Source: Prevotella sp. (GTDB taxonomy: Bacteria; Bacteroidota; Bacteroidia; Bacteroidales; Bacteroidaceae). Taken from it: a stretch of DNA of 59,482 nucleotides. Numbering within the stretch: position 1 is the stretch's first letter; every line of letters begins with the position of its first letter. The stretch is taken from assembly GCA_017554385.1 (NCBI GenBank), contig JAFZIL010000055.1, positions 1 through 59,482 of the forward strand, written 5' to 3'. The notes beneath the pieces are model-generated. The model saw only the letters and a program-made list of their open reading frames with translations. It was not told where the DNA came from and ran no database searches. Shown one piece after another: positions 42,907 through 50,370 of this stretch. The position numbers and the translations under genes were made by a program.

Positions 42907-44860
42907 CCTCACCAGTCGTCACAGCCTCAAAAAAACGCTCGCGTCACGCAGTCTCTCATCGAAGCTCAGCCTGGGCATCGTACTGCTGGCTATCCCTATC
43001 TTCGTACTGGCGCTGGGCATCCTGTTCGTGCAGTCGAGAAACAACATCAAGAAAGAGGCTACCGAGCATGCACAGAGCGTGCTCAACACTACCATGCAAC
43101 GCGTCAACCGATACCTCATGGCCGTAGAGACTGCCACCAACATCAACGCATGGGAGGCCATCGACACCCCAACTCCAGACTCACTGCTCGCACTCACACA
43201 CCGCGTCGTGAAGCTCAACCCACACGTCAGCGGATGCTCTATCAGCACCGAACCCTATTTCTTCGAAAACATGGGCCGATATTTCTCAGCCTATTCCATC
43301 AGAAAGGATAAGGCTTCGCCCCACTCCACCCTGCAATCGCCCGACAGCATCCTCACCGTTGTCGAAGAAGAGTATGAATACTTCGAGAAGATCTGGTACA
43401 AGACCCCGCTCACCCTGAATAAACCATGCTGGGTAAACTACTACGACGAGGCCGACTCTTTAGAGCTCACCCTCGATGGGATGATAGCTTCCTACGGAAA
43501 ACCACTATACGACAGTCGGAAGCGCCTCATCGGCATCATCTCGACCGACATCTCGCTAATCCACCTTTCGCATGTCATCACCTCTGAAAAGCCCTATCCT
43601 AACTCATACTTCATGATGTTAGGACCCGACGGACACTATATCATCCACCCTGACACCACACAGCTTTTCACCCACGCCATCTTCGACACGCCGGCACTCA
43701 ACGCCCTTGGAAGGGAAATGGCATCAGGCGAACAGGGCACCATCTCGCTCAACATCGATGGCAAGCCCAGCCTCGTATGTTTCCAGCCTGTACAAGGAAC
43801 ACCATGGAGCCTCGCACTCGTATGCCCCGAGAGCGACATACTGCGCAGCTATCACCGTCTCGTCATCATCATCATACCACTGCTCTTCGCGGGCCTCCTC
43901 GTCATACTCGTCTTCGCCAAGCAAGCCGTGGCCCACGCCCTGGCCCCGCTCAACCAACTGCTCACCAAGACCCAAAGCATCGCTGCCGGCAACTACGAAG
44001 TCTACATTCCGCGCAGCGACCGACCTGATGCCGTAGGACAGCTGCAGAACAACTTCGCCACCATGCTCCAGTCGCTCAACTTCCACATGGGCAGCATACG
44101 TTATACTGCCGGACAGGCCGAACAGCGCAATGCAGAACTGGCACAAGCTACAAAACTGGCTAAAGAGGCGGTGCAGCAGAAAACGGTCTTCATCCAGAAC
44201 GTCACTCACCAGATACGTACCCCTCTTAACATCGTCATGGGATTCACACAGGTGCTCCGCGACTACACTGCCGACGCCATGCAGCCCTCGCTGAGCGACG
44301 AAGAGACCAAGAACATCACGCAAACCATGAAACACAACGCACAGACGCTCAACCGGCTTGTTCAGATGCTATACGACAGCTCGGCCTTGGGCATCAACGA
44401 CGAGTTGAACAGCCATCAGATTGACAATGTTTCATGCAACGATGTGGCCAAGGAAGCCATGAGCTACGTCAAGCTCCACTACCCCGAACTCAACGTCAGC
44501 TTCAACTCCAGTGTACCGTCAGACCTCTGCATCAAGACCAACCAGCTATATCTCATGCGCAGTCTGAGAGAACTGCTCTACAACGCAGCCAAGTATTCCG
44601 ACGGTCAGCGCGTAGCCATCAGCGTGAGTGCTACCGAAAACGCTGTCACCTTCACCGTCGAAGACACCGGAAAAGGCATCTCAGAAGCCGACCACGACCT
44701 GATATTCGAACCTTTCACCAAGGTCGACGACCTCACCGAAGGACTCGGCCTCGGCCTTCCCCTTGCCAAACGTCATATCAACAACTTAGGCGGAAACATC
44801 AGCCTCGACACCGAATACCACGACGGTTGCCGCTTCATCGTCACCTTGCCACGATCTTAG
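42899..44860 (+). CDS. dCache-HAMP sensor histidine kinase
   Basis: 653 aa. Same layout as the preceding gene: helix 1 (about 25-45), dCache sensor (about 50-310), helix 2 (about 320-342), HAMP, coiled coil, HisKA with His437 in NVTHQIRTPLN, and a complete HATPase_c (RELLYNAAKYSD N-box, VEDTGKGISEAD G1, GLGLGLPLAKRH G2). Ends in RFIVTLPRS with no receiver domain. No response regulator is adjacent, so its partner is elsewhere. It overlaps the dead paralogue upstream, suggesting stoichiometric co-expression and perhaps heterodimers. Confidence 0.92.
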   Translation: MSNLTSRHSLKKTLASRSLSSKLSLGIVLLAIPIFVLALGILFVQSRNNIKKEATEHAQSVLNTTMQRVNRYLMAVETATNINAWEAIDTPTPDSLLALTHRVVKLNPHVSGCSISTEPYFFENMGRYFSAYSIRKDKASPHSTLQSPDSILTVVEEEYEYFEKIWYKTPLTLNKPCWVNYYDEADSLELTLDGMIASYGKPLYDSRKRLIGIISTDISLIHLSHVITSEKPYPNSYFMMLGPDGHYIIHPDTTQLFTHAIFDTPALNALGREMASGEQGTISLNIDGKPSLVCFQPVQGTPWSLALVCPESDILRSYHRLVIIIIPLLFAGLLVILVFAKQAVAHALAPLNQLLTKTQSIAAGNYEVYIPRSDRPDAVGQLQNNFATMLQSLNFHMGSIRYTAGQAEQRNAELAQATKLAKEAVQQKTVFIQNVTHQIRTPLNIVMGFTQVLRDYTADAMQPSLSDEETKNITQTMKHNAQTLNRLVQMLYDSSALGINDELNSHQIDNVSCNDVAKEAMSYVKLHYPELNVSFNSSVPSDLCIKTNQLYLMRSLRELLYNAAKYSDGQRVAISVSATENAVTFTVEDTGKGISEADHDLIFEPFTKVDDLTEGLGLGLPLAKRHINNLGGNISLDTEYHDGCRFIVTLPRS

Positions 44861-44896
44861 TTATGGCGTTATAAAGCTATTACGTTACCACGCATT

Positions 44897-45547
44897 CTAT
44901 GTGCCGCTCTTGCGATAGACCCAGGAAGACCCGTGCTTCTGGCGGTAGTACTGTGGGGAAGGCTCGCTGATGAGGTCGTTGAGCAGCTGGTCGGCCTTGT
45001 AGCGCGACACGCCGAAGAGGGTCTGGAAGTTGCGGCGGGAGAAGGAACCGTGCTGGGCACAGTAGTCGTCGAGGGTGGCGAGCAGCTTGGCGCGAGGTAT
45101 GTCGAGCTTGTAGGAACCTTTGTCACAAACGAAGTGGTGCTCATCGGTCTTCAGCCGGTCCAGCATCTCCTTGTCGGGAACGAAGGTGACGCCCTCGACG
45201 ACCAGCTCGCGGGCCGTCAGCTGCGATGGTTTGGTATAGACTTTCGCACGCCATTTGCCCTGCTCGTCCTTTTCCTTTACCGTGCCTATCTGCAGGCTGA
45301 AGCGCCCTATGCCGTCGAGATGGACGCCTTTGCCATCTAGCAACTGCTCGGCAATCTCCTTCTGCAACACGTCCATCACCATCTCGAAGATGCCCTCGCT
45401 CACGAGGCTGTTGGCCGCAATATGGCTACGCAGCTCGCGTGAGTGCATGACGTAGTACTGGTCCTGGCGTACATGGTAGGTCTGAACGGTGTCGCTCGGC
45501 TTCATGGGTGTCGGATGCACGCTGTAGTGAATGGTTTTTCCTTTCAT
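44897..45547 (-). CDS. HU-like DNA-binding protein with C-terminal extension
   Basis: 216 aa. The first about 125 residues follow the Bacteroidota HU-related family (HSRELRSHIAANSLVSEGIF, then LLDGKGVHLDGIGRFSLQIG). The C-terminal part (about 160-216) contains a helix-turn-helix-like RRNFQTLFGVSRYKADQLLN and a basic tail (YYRQKHGSSWVYRKSGT), so it may bind DNA at two places. Such proteins are nucleoid-associated. Single-gene unit with promoter 45595-45602. Confidence 0.85.
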   Translation of the reverse strand: MKGKTIHYSVHPTPMKPSDTVQTYHVRQDQYYVMHSRELRSHIAANSLVSEGIFEMVMDVLQKEIAEQLLDGKGVHLDGIGRFSLQIGTVKEKDEQGKWRAKVYTKPSQLTARELVVEGVTFVPDKEMLDRLKTDEHHFVCDKGSYKLDIPRAKLLATLDDYCAQHGSFSRRNFQTLFGVSRYKADQLLNDLISEPSPQYYRQKHGSSWVYRKSGT

Positions 45548-45594
45548 TGTATTCGTTTTTCCTATGGATTATCAGATGCTTGTTTCTTGTATTG

Positions 45595-45602
45595 CAAAGG
45601 TA
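45595..45602 (-). promoter_or_regulatory. -7 element for the HU-like gene
   Basis: Minus strand TACCTTTG, about 48 bases before ATG 45547. Confidence 0.62.
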
Positions 45603-45630
45603 CTATTTTTTTCTGGAACATGCAAGTTTC

Positions 45631-45722
45631 TCGTCGAAAAAATGCTTCTTTCATATTGCTGACATTCGTCAGCAGTGTTGCCGACGAACTTCAGCAGACT
45701 TGCTGACGAAGGTCAGCAAACG
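45631..45722. repeat. REP-like palindromic intergenic element, copy 1
   Basis: Begins TCGTCGAAAAAATGCTTCTT, then TTGCTGACATTCGTCAGCA (palindrome) and a second imperfect palindrome TTGCTGACGAAGGTCAGCAA (45700-45719). Positions 45631-45674 align without gaps, about 80 percent identical, with 56678-56721. It lies in a 375-base gene-free stretch (45548-45922) in front of the membrane regulator and the RAYT-like gene. Confidence 0.75.
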
Positions 45723-45848
45723 CTAAAAAGTGTTCTTTGATGAACGAAAGAGCCTGTTTACAACAAGAATGGAGCATACGTCGAGGCACTGAAGAACTTT
45801 CTCTCGCCACCAAAAGGCTGAGAAGAAAGTCTAAAAGTTATTAATTGT

Positions 45849-45885
45849 CGTACAGAAAACCATGTTTTTACTCGTTTTCTGTACG
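45849..45885. promoter_or_regulatory. 12-bp inverted repeat, candidate operator overlapping -33
   Basis: CGTACAGAAAAC (45849-45860) and GTTTTCTGTACG (45874-45885) are perfect inverted copies, centres 25 bases apart. The right arm covers the -33 region of the promoter whose -7 box is at 45893-45900, as expected for a dimeric repressor or activator site. Confidence 0.65.
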
Positions 45886-45892
45886 ATTTTTA

Positions 45893-45900
45893 TAACTTTG
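45893..45900 (+). promoter_or_regulatory. -7 element for the membrane winged-helix regulator
   Basis: TAACTTTG, 22 bases before the ATG at 45923. Confidence 0.62.
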
Positions 45901-45922
45901 CACCATCAAAAAGAATGCGTTT

Positions 45923-46627
45923 ATGAAACAGCAATATGCCGTCGTCGTGCTTTTCGCACTCATCCTGGCTTCTTCCCTTACCAGTTTTGGCTGTTATAGT
46001 GCTACGAGCCAACGCGTCAGTGAGGACATGGACAGAGCGTTGGCGCTCGCGTTGCAGGAGCAGCAGAGCGACGTAATCAGCCAAGACACCATCCGTAAGT
46101 TCAACAACTACCTGCAGATGGCAGAACTCCGGGGCAAGGCCACGCTGGCCGTTGATGCCCGAGGAAGCCAGTTCAAAGCCTACGCCCACTGCTCTGAGGC
46201 CACCGTCTTCAGACTGTCCGACCAGCGTCCAGCCATGCTGCTATGGGTGTTGACGGGCTTCTGGGTGATGTTCGTCTGGTACCGTCGGAAGCAGGTTGCC
46301 CCTCATGTCGTCCCGCTCACAACTAACGGTTCAGGAAACAGCTATGGCGGACTGACCTACTCTGCTGCCGACGGGCGGTTCTTTGCAGCCAACGGAGAGG
46401 CCGTAGGGCTTACGCCCATGCAGCACCAGCTGATGGAACTGTTCTTCCTTTCGCCCACCCACTCGTTGACGAAGGCTGAGATTTGTGATGCGCTTTGGCC
46501 TAAGAAGCCCGATGCCACCGACACGCTCTATACGCTCATCAGAAGGCTGAAGCCCGTCATCGAGCAACATTCTGACCTGAAGATTGAAGCTGACAGGGGA
46601 AGGGCGTATGAACTGAGAGTGAAGTGA
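45923..46627 (+). CDS. Membrane-bound winged-helix regulator (ToxR/CadC-like in layout)
   Basis: 234 aa. N-terminal helix about 5-25, an extracytoplasmic segment of about 75 residues with one Cys, a second helix about 103-120 (AMLLWVLTGFWVMFVWY), then a cytoplasmic OmpR-type wHTH (about 150-234: GLTPMQHQLMELFFLSPTHS, TKAEICDALWPKKPDATDTL, LIRRLKPVIEQHSDLKIEAD, ending YELRV). This reverses the ToxR order (DNA-binding domain at the C-terminus). It could sense envelope signals and regulate directly. The palindrome at 45849-45885 may be its own operator. Next to the RAYT-like gene (25-base gap). Confidence 0.82.
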   Translation: MKQQYAVVVLFALILASSLTSFGCYSATSQRVSEDMDRALALALQEQQSDVISQDTIRKFNNYLQMAELRGKATLAVDARGSQFKAYAHCSEATVFRLSDQRPAMLLWVLTGFWVMFVWYRRKQVAPHVVPLTTNGSGNSYGGLTYSAADGRFFAANGEAVGLTPMQHQLMELFFLSPTHSLTKAEICDALWPKKPDATDTLYTLIRRLKPVIEQHSDLKIEADRGRAYELRVK

Positions 46628-46652
46628 GCAATAGAAACGGAAGAGGCAGCAG

Positions 46653-47864
46653 ATGGAAGAGCAGGAGAAATGGCAGTGGCAAGAGCCTGGCACGACGTGG
46701 AAAGGCGTTGCCCTGTATCATATCACGCTGACGATTACCGACCGGCAGCCTTTGTTGGGCATGCTCGATACCCCGGACCATAATCCAATGATGGCCAGAG
46801 TGAGGCGAACGGCGTTAGGGAACGCGCTGGTGGACTGCCTGCTGAGCATTCCACGATATCACCCTGAGGTACAGGTGTTGCATTTCTGCCTCATGCCCGA
46901 CCACCTGCATGCTGTGCTGTATGTGAAGCGGAGGATGGCTACAGGCATAGGGACAGTGGTGCGGGGGTTCTGGCAGGCCGCTAAGAAGCTGGGAAGGGCA
47001 AACTCGGCTTCTGCTTCTTTTAGCCCTTCTTCCTTTGCCCCGAATGATATTCGGGGGAACCACCAAGAAGGGAGGGGGAACTACCAAGAAGGGAGGGGGA
47101 ACTACCAAGAAGGGAGGGGGAACTACCAAGAAGGGAGGGGGAACCACCAAGAAGAGAGAGGGAAATGGCAAGAAGGGAAGGATACCCTTCAAGAAGCAAC
47201 CGACCGATTGGAGGCATTTTCTGCCGCACTGCGCGAAGAGATGGGCGACGAAGCCTATTATCGCCTGGCACCCGTCTTCACGGAGATGCCGTTCATCCGC
47301 CCGATGGGACACAACACACAACTGCCCAACACCATCCGCTACATAGACATGAATCCGCAACGCTTAGCCACTAAACGAATGAAGCCGGGCCTTTTCCGAG
47401 TGCAACGGGGAATAACAATCGGTGGGCGCAGCTACGATGGCGTGGGCAATGCGATGCTGCTCATGGCCGACCGTTTTGAGCCAGTACATGTACGCAGCAC
47501 GATGGTTAAAGCGGCAGAACACGGCGACACTGAGACACTACGCAATTACATGAACTCCCGTGTGCTGCTGGCACGTCAAGGCGTGGTCATGGTATCGCCT
47601 TTCATCTCTCATCAGGAGAAACAGGTCATGGAAGTGCTGTTACACGAGCAGCATCCGTTCGTCTGTCTTGCAGACAATGGTTTCCGTGAATACTACAAAC
47701 CCATCGACAGCCTTTTCGACGCTTGTGCATCAGGGCGGGTACTGATACTCAGCCCCTGGCCTTACGATGCTAGCAAACGCCATATCAGCCGTGCGGATTG
47801 CGTGGCACTCAACGCTATGGCAGAAGAGATTTGCTATCAGATAAGCGACAAGGCTTTTGGTTAA
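46653..47864 (+). CDS. Y1/RAYT-like HUH transposase-family protein with in-frame repeats
   Basis: 403 aa. The HUH metal motif is in FCLMPDHLHAVLYV (about residues 85-98) after a strand YHITLTITDRQP, as in IS200/REP-associated tyrosine transposases; TIRYIDMNPQRLATKR matches the conserved Y-x-x-N-P segment of that family. A repeat-coded insert (about 133-185; seven-residue units RGNYQEG) separates the two parts. The C-terminal 120 residues (MVSPFISHQEKQVM, then LILSPWPYD, RADCVALNAMAEEI) are an extra domain I cannot name. No terminal inverted repeats flank the gene, so it may be domesticated. It could act on the palindromic repeats around it; that is inference. Confidence 0.72.
   Translation: MEEQEKWQWQEPGTTWKGVALYHITLTITDRQPLLGMLDTPDHNPMMARVRRTALGNALVDCLLSIPRYHPEVQVLHFCLMPDHLHAVLYVKRRMATGIGTVVRGFWQAAKKLGRANSASASFSPSSFAPNDIRGNHQEGRGNYQEGRGNYQEGRGNYQEGRGNHQEERGKWQEGKDTLQEATDRLEAFSAALREEMGDEAYYRLAPVFTEMPFIRPMGHNTQLPNTIRYIDMNPQRLATKRMKPGLFRVQRGITIGGRSYDGVGNAMLLMADRFEPVHVRSTMVKAAEHGDTETLRNYMNSRVLLARQGVVMVSPFISHQEKQVMEVLLHEQHPFVCLADNGFREYYKPIDSLFDACASGRVLILSPWPYDASKRHISRADCVALNAMAEEICYQISDKAFG
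47053..47199 (+). repeat. 21-bp tandem repeats inside the RAYT-like gene
   Basis: GGGGGAACTACCAAGAAGGG-type units start at 47053, 47074, 47095, 47116 and 47137, with degenerate copies at 47158 and 47179. 21 bases keep the frame and give seven-residue units RGNYQEG. The insert lies between HUH and NP-motif parts of the protein. Confidence 0.9.
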
Positions 47865-47943
47865 AAACTAAAAATGGGAAGAGCGTTGACTAAACATAAA
47901 CGTTAAAAAACAGGGAAGGAAAAGGAAAAAGGACAGGGAATGG

Positions 47944-47975
47944 TTTGACGATATAGCGGTTTCAGGCTAACTTTG
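47944..47975 (+). promoter_or_regulatory. Promoter of the BlaI/BlaR1-like operon
   Basis: TTTG (47944-47947), 20 bases, TAACTTTG (47968-47975). The ATG at 48001 follows after about 25 bases. No clear BlaI-type dyad was recognised. Confidence 0.7.
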
Positions 47976-48000
47976 CACTGAAAACAAAATCACCGACGCT

Positions 48001-48399
48001 ATGACAGAGAATCATTCCATGAGACCGTTGACGCGCGCTGAGTCAGAACTGATGAACCTGCTGTGGGATCAGTCGCAGGGCGTGACCATCAACCAATTGG
48101 TTGAACTTCATACCGAGCCGCAGCCCGCCCGCACCACCGTAGCCACGCTGCTGAAGATATTAGAGGCAAAAGGCTATGTGGAGCACCGCCGAGTGGACGG
48201 CACGGGCCGCACGTTTGTCTTTTCGCCGCTGCTTACCCGCGAGCGTTACGTCACCTGTGTGCTGCGCGACGTGAAGGACACCATGTTTGGCAGTTCGGTG
48301 AAAAAAATGCTATCGTTCTTCGTGCAGAATGAGGACATCAGCGACGAGGAACTGCAAGAGATTCTTGAACTAATCAACGAAAACGACCACTCGCTATGA
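48001..48399 (+). CDS. BlaI/MecI-family transcriptional repressor
   Basis: 132 aa. N-terminal winged helix (LTRAESELMNLLWDQSQGVT, then PQPARTTVATLLKILEAKGY with HRRVDGTGRTFVFSPL wing) and a C-terminal dimerisation helix pair, as in BlaI/MecI. Known members repress beta-lactamase or other operons until cleaved on a signal from BlaR1. Its stop overlaps the start of the M56 peptidase gene by 4 bases (ATGA). Confidence 0.92.
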   Translation: MTENHSMRPLTRAESELMNLLWDQSQGVTINQLVELHTEPQPARTTVATLLKILEAKGYVEHRRVDGTGRTFVFSPLLTRERYVTCVLRDVKDTMFGSSVKKMLSFFVQNEDISDEELQEILELINENDHSL

Positions 48400-50198
48400 T
48401 ATACTATGCCTTGAAGTCTGCCTTGGTGCTGACGTTACTATATGGTGGCTTTTCAGCTCTGCTCAGTCGCGAGACATTCCACCGCTTCAACCGCATGATG
48501 CTGCTCAGCATCGTAGTGTTGTCGATGGTGTTGCCTGCCGTGCACATCACGACAACCAGTCCTGCGCCGATAGTACTGGAGCAGTATTGGGTTGAGAGTC
48601 CTATGCCTGAGGAAGAAATCCCTGCAGTTGATGAGAAGACGGCGGAGGTAGAAGTAACGAAGGTCGAGCCACAGGTGTCAGTAGGCAATCTTTTCAAGGA
48701 AGAAAACTTCTGGGAGATCCTATATATAATAGGTATAATCGTCGCTCTCGTGTGCTTCGTCCGTCGCGGCGTCCTGCTAATCCGCGGTTTGCGGGGCGGA
48801 CTGCGCTTACGCGATGAACTGGGCAACACCATCGTCGTGAAGGGTGGAGCATTCCCGCCGTTCAGTTTCATGCACTGGATTGTCATGAGTGTCGGTGATT
48901 ATGAACAACATCGCCGTAGCATCCTCACCCACGAGCAGGTCCATGCCCGACTGGGGCATTCGTGGGATGTGCTGCTACTCGAGATGGTGCAGATGGTACA
49001 ATGGTTCAATCCATTCGCGTGGCTCTTGGGCCGCGAACTGAAAGCTATCCATGAATATGAGGCCGACGAGGCCGTCATCTGTCAAGGCATCGATGCAAAG
49101 CAATATCAACAACTTCTCGTGATCAAGGCTGTCGGCAATCGTCTGCAGCTGTTAGCCAACACCCTGAATCGCGGCTCACTTAAAAAACGAATCAACATGA
49201 TGCAACAACGAAAATCCAACCGATGGCGCATGCTGCGTGCAACGTTCGCCATCCCCGTAGCCGCGCTGGCAGTCATGGCGTTTGCTACACCAAGCCTCAC
49301 CCCCACCCCCTCTCCGACTGGAGAGGGGAGTAATTACCTTCAAGACGAAAAGACGGATGGTACGGTGCTTGTGGAGTACAAGCCCCACCAGAAGTGGGGT
49401 AAGGGCTACCGCGACTACTACCGCGTCCACTTGCCACAAGGTGTGTGGATAGAAAGCAATGGCACCTCGCACATCGAGGAACAGTTTTTCACCTACGCTT
49501 TCGACAACACCCAGGATGGGAAGGTAAATAACATCGTCGTGATGATGCTCAACGGCGTACCCTTCGACCAAGACCACCTGCCCAAACTGACCAGCAATGA
49601 TCTTAAGAAGATGGAAATCAAAACGGAAGGGAAAGGGAACGCTGCCCTTGAGTATGACGCCAATGGAAAGTCTCTCTCTGTCAAGGGACAGCATACCACG
49701 GTGAACCTCATCACCACGCCCGTCACTATCCCCGCAGGCATTGAGGGTAACGTGCCCCGTGTGCAGACCCTGTTGCTGCCGGGCAGGGGCGAACTCTACA
49801 TCCATAACGGCAAGGCCACGCCTGGCGACTGGATGCATTGCTCCATCACCGACTGGGAACCGACATCCTATGGTTACAGCGTACGCAACGAGTTCGAGCG
49901 CAGCAAGAAGAAGCCCGGCTTCAAATGCTGGATCTATGCCAGCGTGGAGACTGCCAAGAAAGACATCGACCGTGCCGAGGCCTTAATGCGCGAACTGGGC
50001 ATCACAAACTATGAGGTGGTGCGCAACCTGCCCAAGCGTCATTTCTCTGACACCGAGCTACGCAAGTGGGCACAGGCCGAGAAGGCAAAGGGAACGCCAT
50101 ACAACAAACTCTTCGACACGATGGCTCCCAACCACATGGATTGTGCTGACGTGCACCGCCAATGGCACATCGTCAAGGCCGTATACGGCCGTAAATAA
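48396..50198 (+). CDS. BlaR1/MecR1-like M56 membrane metallopeptidase, without penicillin-binding domain
   Basis: 600 aa. Membrane helices near 3-20, 33-52, 108-125 and 284-302; M56 zinc motif HEQVH in ILTHEQVHARLGHSWDV (about residue 180) with HEYEADEAVI as the third-ligand segment. After the last helix comes an in-frame palindromic insert (residues 300-311, SLTPTPSPTGEG), then about 290 extracytoplasmic residues that do not look like a beta-lactam sensor. The C-terminal KPGFKCWIYASVETAKKDID segment is of unknown family. It probably signals to the BlaI-like repressor, with an unknown ligand. Confidence 0.87.
   Translation: MIYYALKSALVLTLLYGGFSALLSRETFHRFNRMMLLSIVVLSMVLPAVHITTTSPAPIVLEQYWVESPMPEEEIPAVDEKTAEVEVTKVEPQVSVGNLFKEENFWEILYIIGIIVALVCFVRRGVLLIRGLRGGLRLRDELGNTIVVKGGAFPPFSFMHWIVMSVGDYEQHRRSILTHEQVHARLGHSWDVLLLEMVQMVQWFNPFAWLLGRELKAIHEYEADEAVICQGIDAKQYQQLLVIKAVGNRLQLLANTLNRGSLKKRINMMQQRKSNRWRMLRATFAIPVAALAVMAFATPSLTPTPSPTGEGSNYLQDEKTDGTVLVEYKPHQKWGKGYRDYYRVHLPQGVWIESNGTSHIEEQFFTYAFDNTQDGKVNNIVVMMLNGVPFDQDHLPKLTSNDLKKMEIKTEGKGNAALEYDANGKSLSVKGQHTTVNLITTPVTIPAGIEGNVPRVQTLLLPGRGELYIHNGKATPGDWMHCSITDWEPTSYGYSVRNEFERSKKKPGFKCWIYASVETAKKDIDRAEALMRELGITNYEVVRNLPKRHFSDTELRKWAQAEKAKGTPYNKLFDTMAPNHMDCADVHRQWHIVKAVYGRK
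49295..49330. repeat. In-frame G/C-rich palindrome inside the BlaR1-like gene
   Basis: CCCCTCTCC (49307-49315) and GGAGAGGGG (49320-49328) form a 9-bp perfect stem with loop GACT, preceded by CCTCACCCCCA. This is the look of an intergenic element (compare 12067-12136), here coding for SLTPTPSPTGEG just after the membrane helix. Confidence 0.72.
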
Positions 50199-50224
50199 AG
50201 TTAGTAAATAGTAGTACCCGGGAG

Positions 50225-50260
50225 ATTCTGGAGGCCGCAGTGATGCATCCTCCAGAATTT
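50225..50260 (+). terminator. Hairpin after the BlaR1-like gene
   Basis: ATTCTGGAGG (50225-50234) and CCTCCAGAAT (50249-50258) form a perfect 10-bp stem with a 14-base loop; only three T follow, so it may be a weak terminator or an RNA-end stabiliser. Confidence 0.6.
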
Positions 50261-50284
50261 GCCCGTCAGGCATAAAAACCTAAT

Positions 50285-50313
50285 TGTCAGGTAAATGTCA
50301 GGCAAATGTCAGG
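50285..50313 (+). promoter_or_regulatory. Three TGTCAGG heptads on an exact 11-bp period
   Basis: TGTCAGG at 50285, 50296 and 50307, directly upstream of the -33 box; a CGTCAGG at 50264 may be a fourth, about two turns upstream. Same-face direct repeats of this kind are typical of activator or response-regulator sites. Confidence 0.6.
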
Positions 50314-50320
50314 CATTATT

Positions 50321-50352
50321 TTTGTCAGCAACCAATAGTCTTCATACCTTTG
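50321..50352 (+). promoter_or_regulatory. Promoter of the DUF2723-DUF3098 operon
   Basis: TTTG (50321-50324), 20 bases, TACCTTTG (50345-50352). The expected start near 50359 excludes in-frame starts at 50284 and 50295 and selects ATG 50371. Confidence 0.72.
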
Positions 50353-50370
50353 CCGCAAAAAAGCAAACGT

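Noticed and set aside
46653-47864. Complete insertion sequence around the RAYT-like gene
   Set aside because: No terminal inverted repeats or target duplications were seen at the gene borders.
50284-50370. Upstream in-frame starts for the DUF2723 protein
   Set aside because: They fall in the TGTCAGG array and before the -7 box; the family N-terminus matches ATG 50371.
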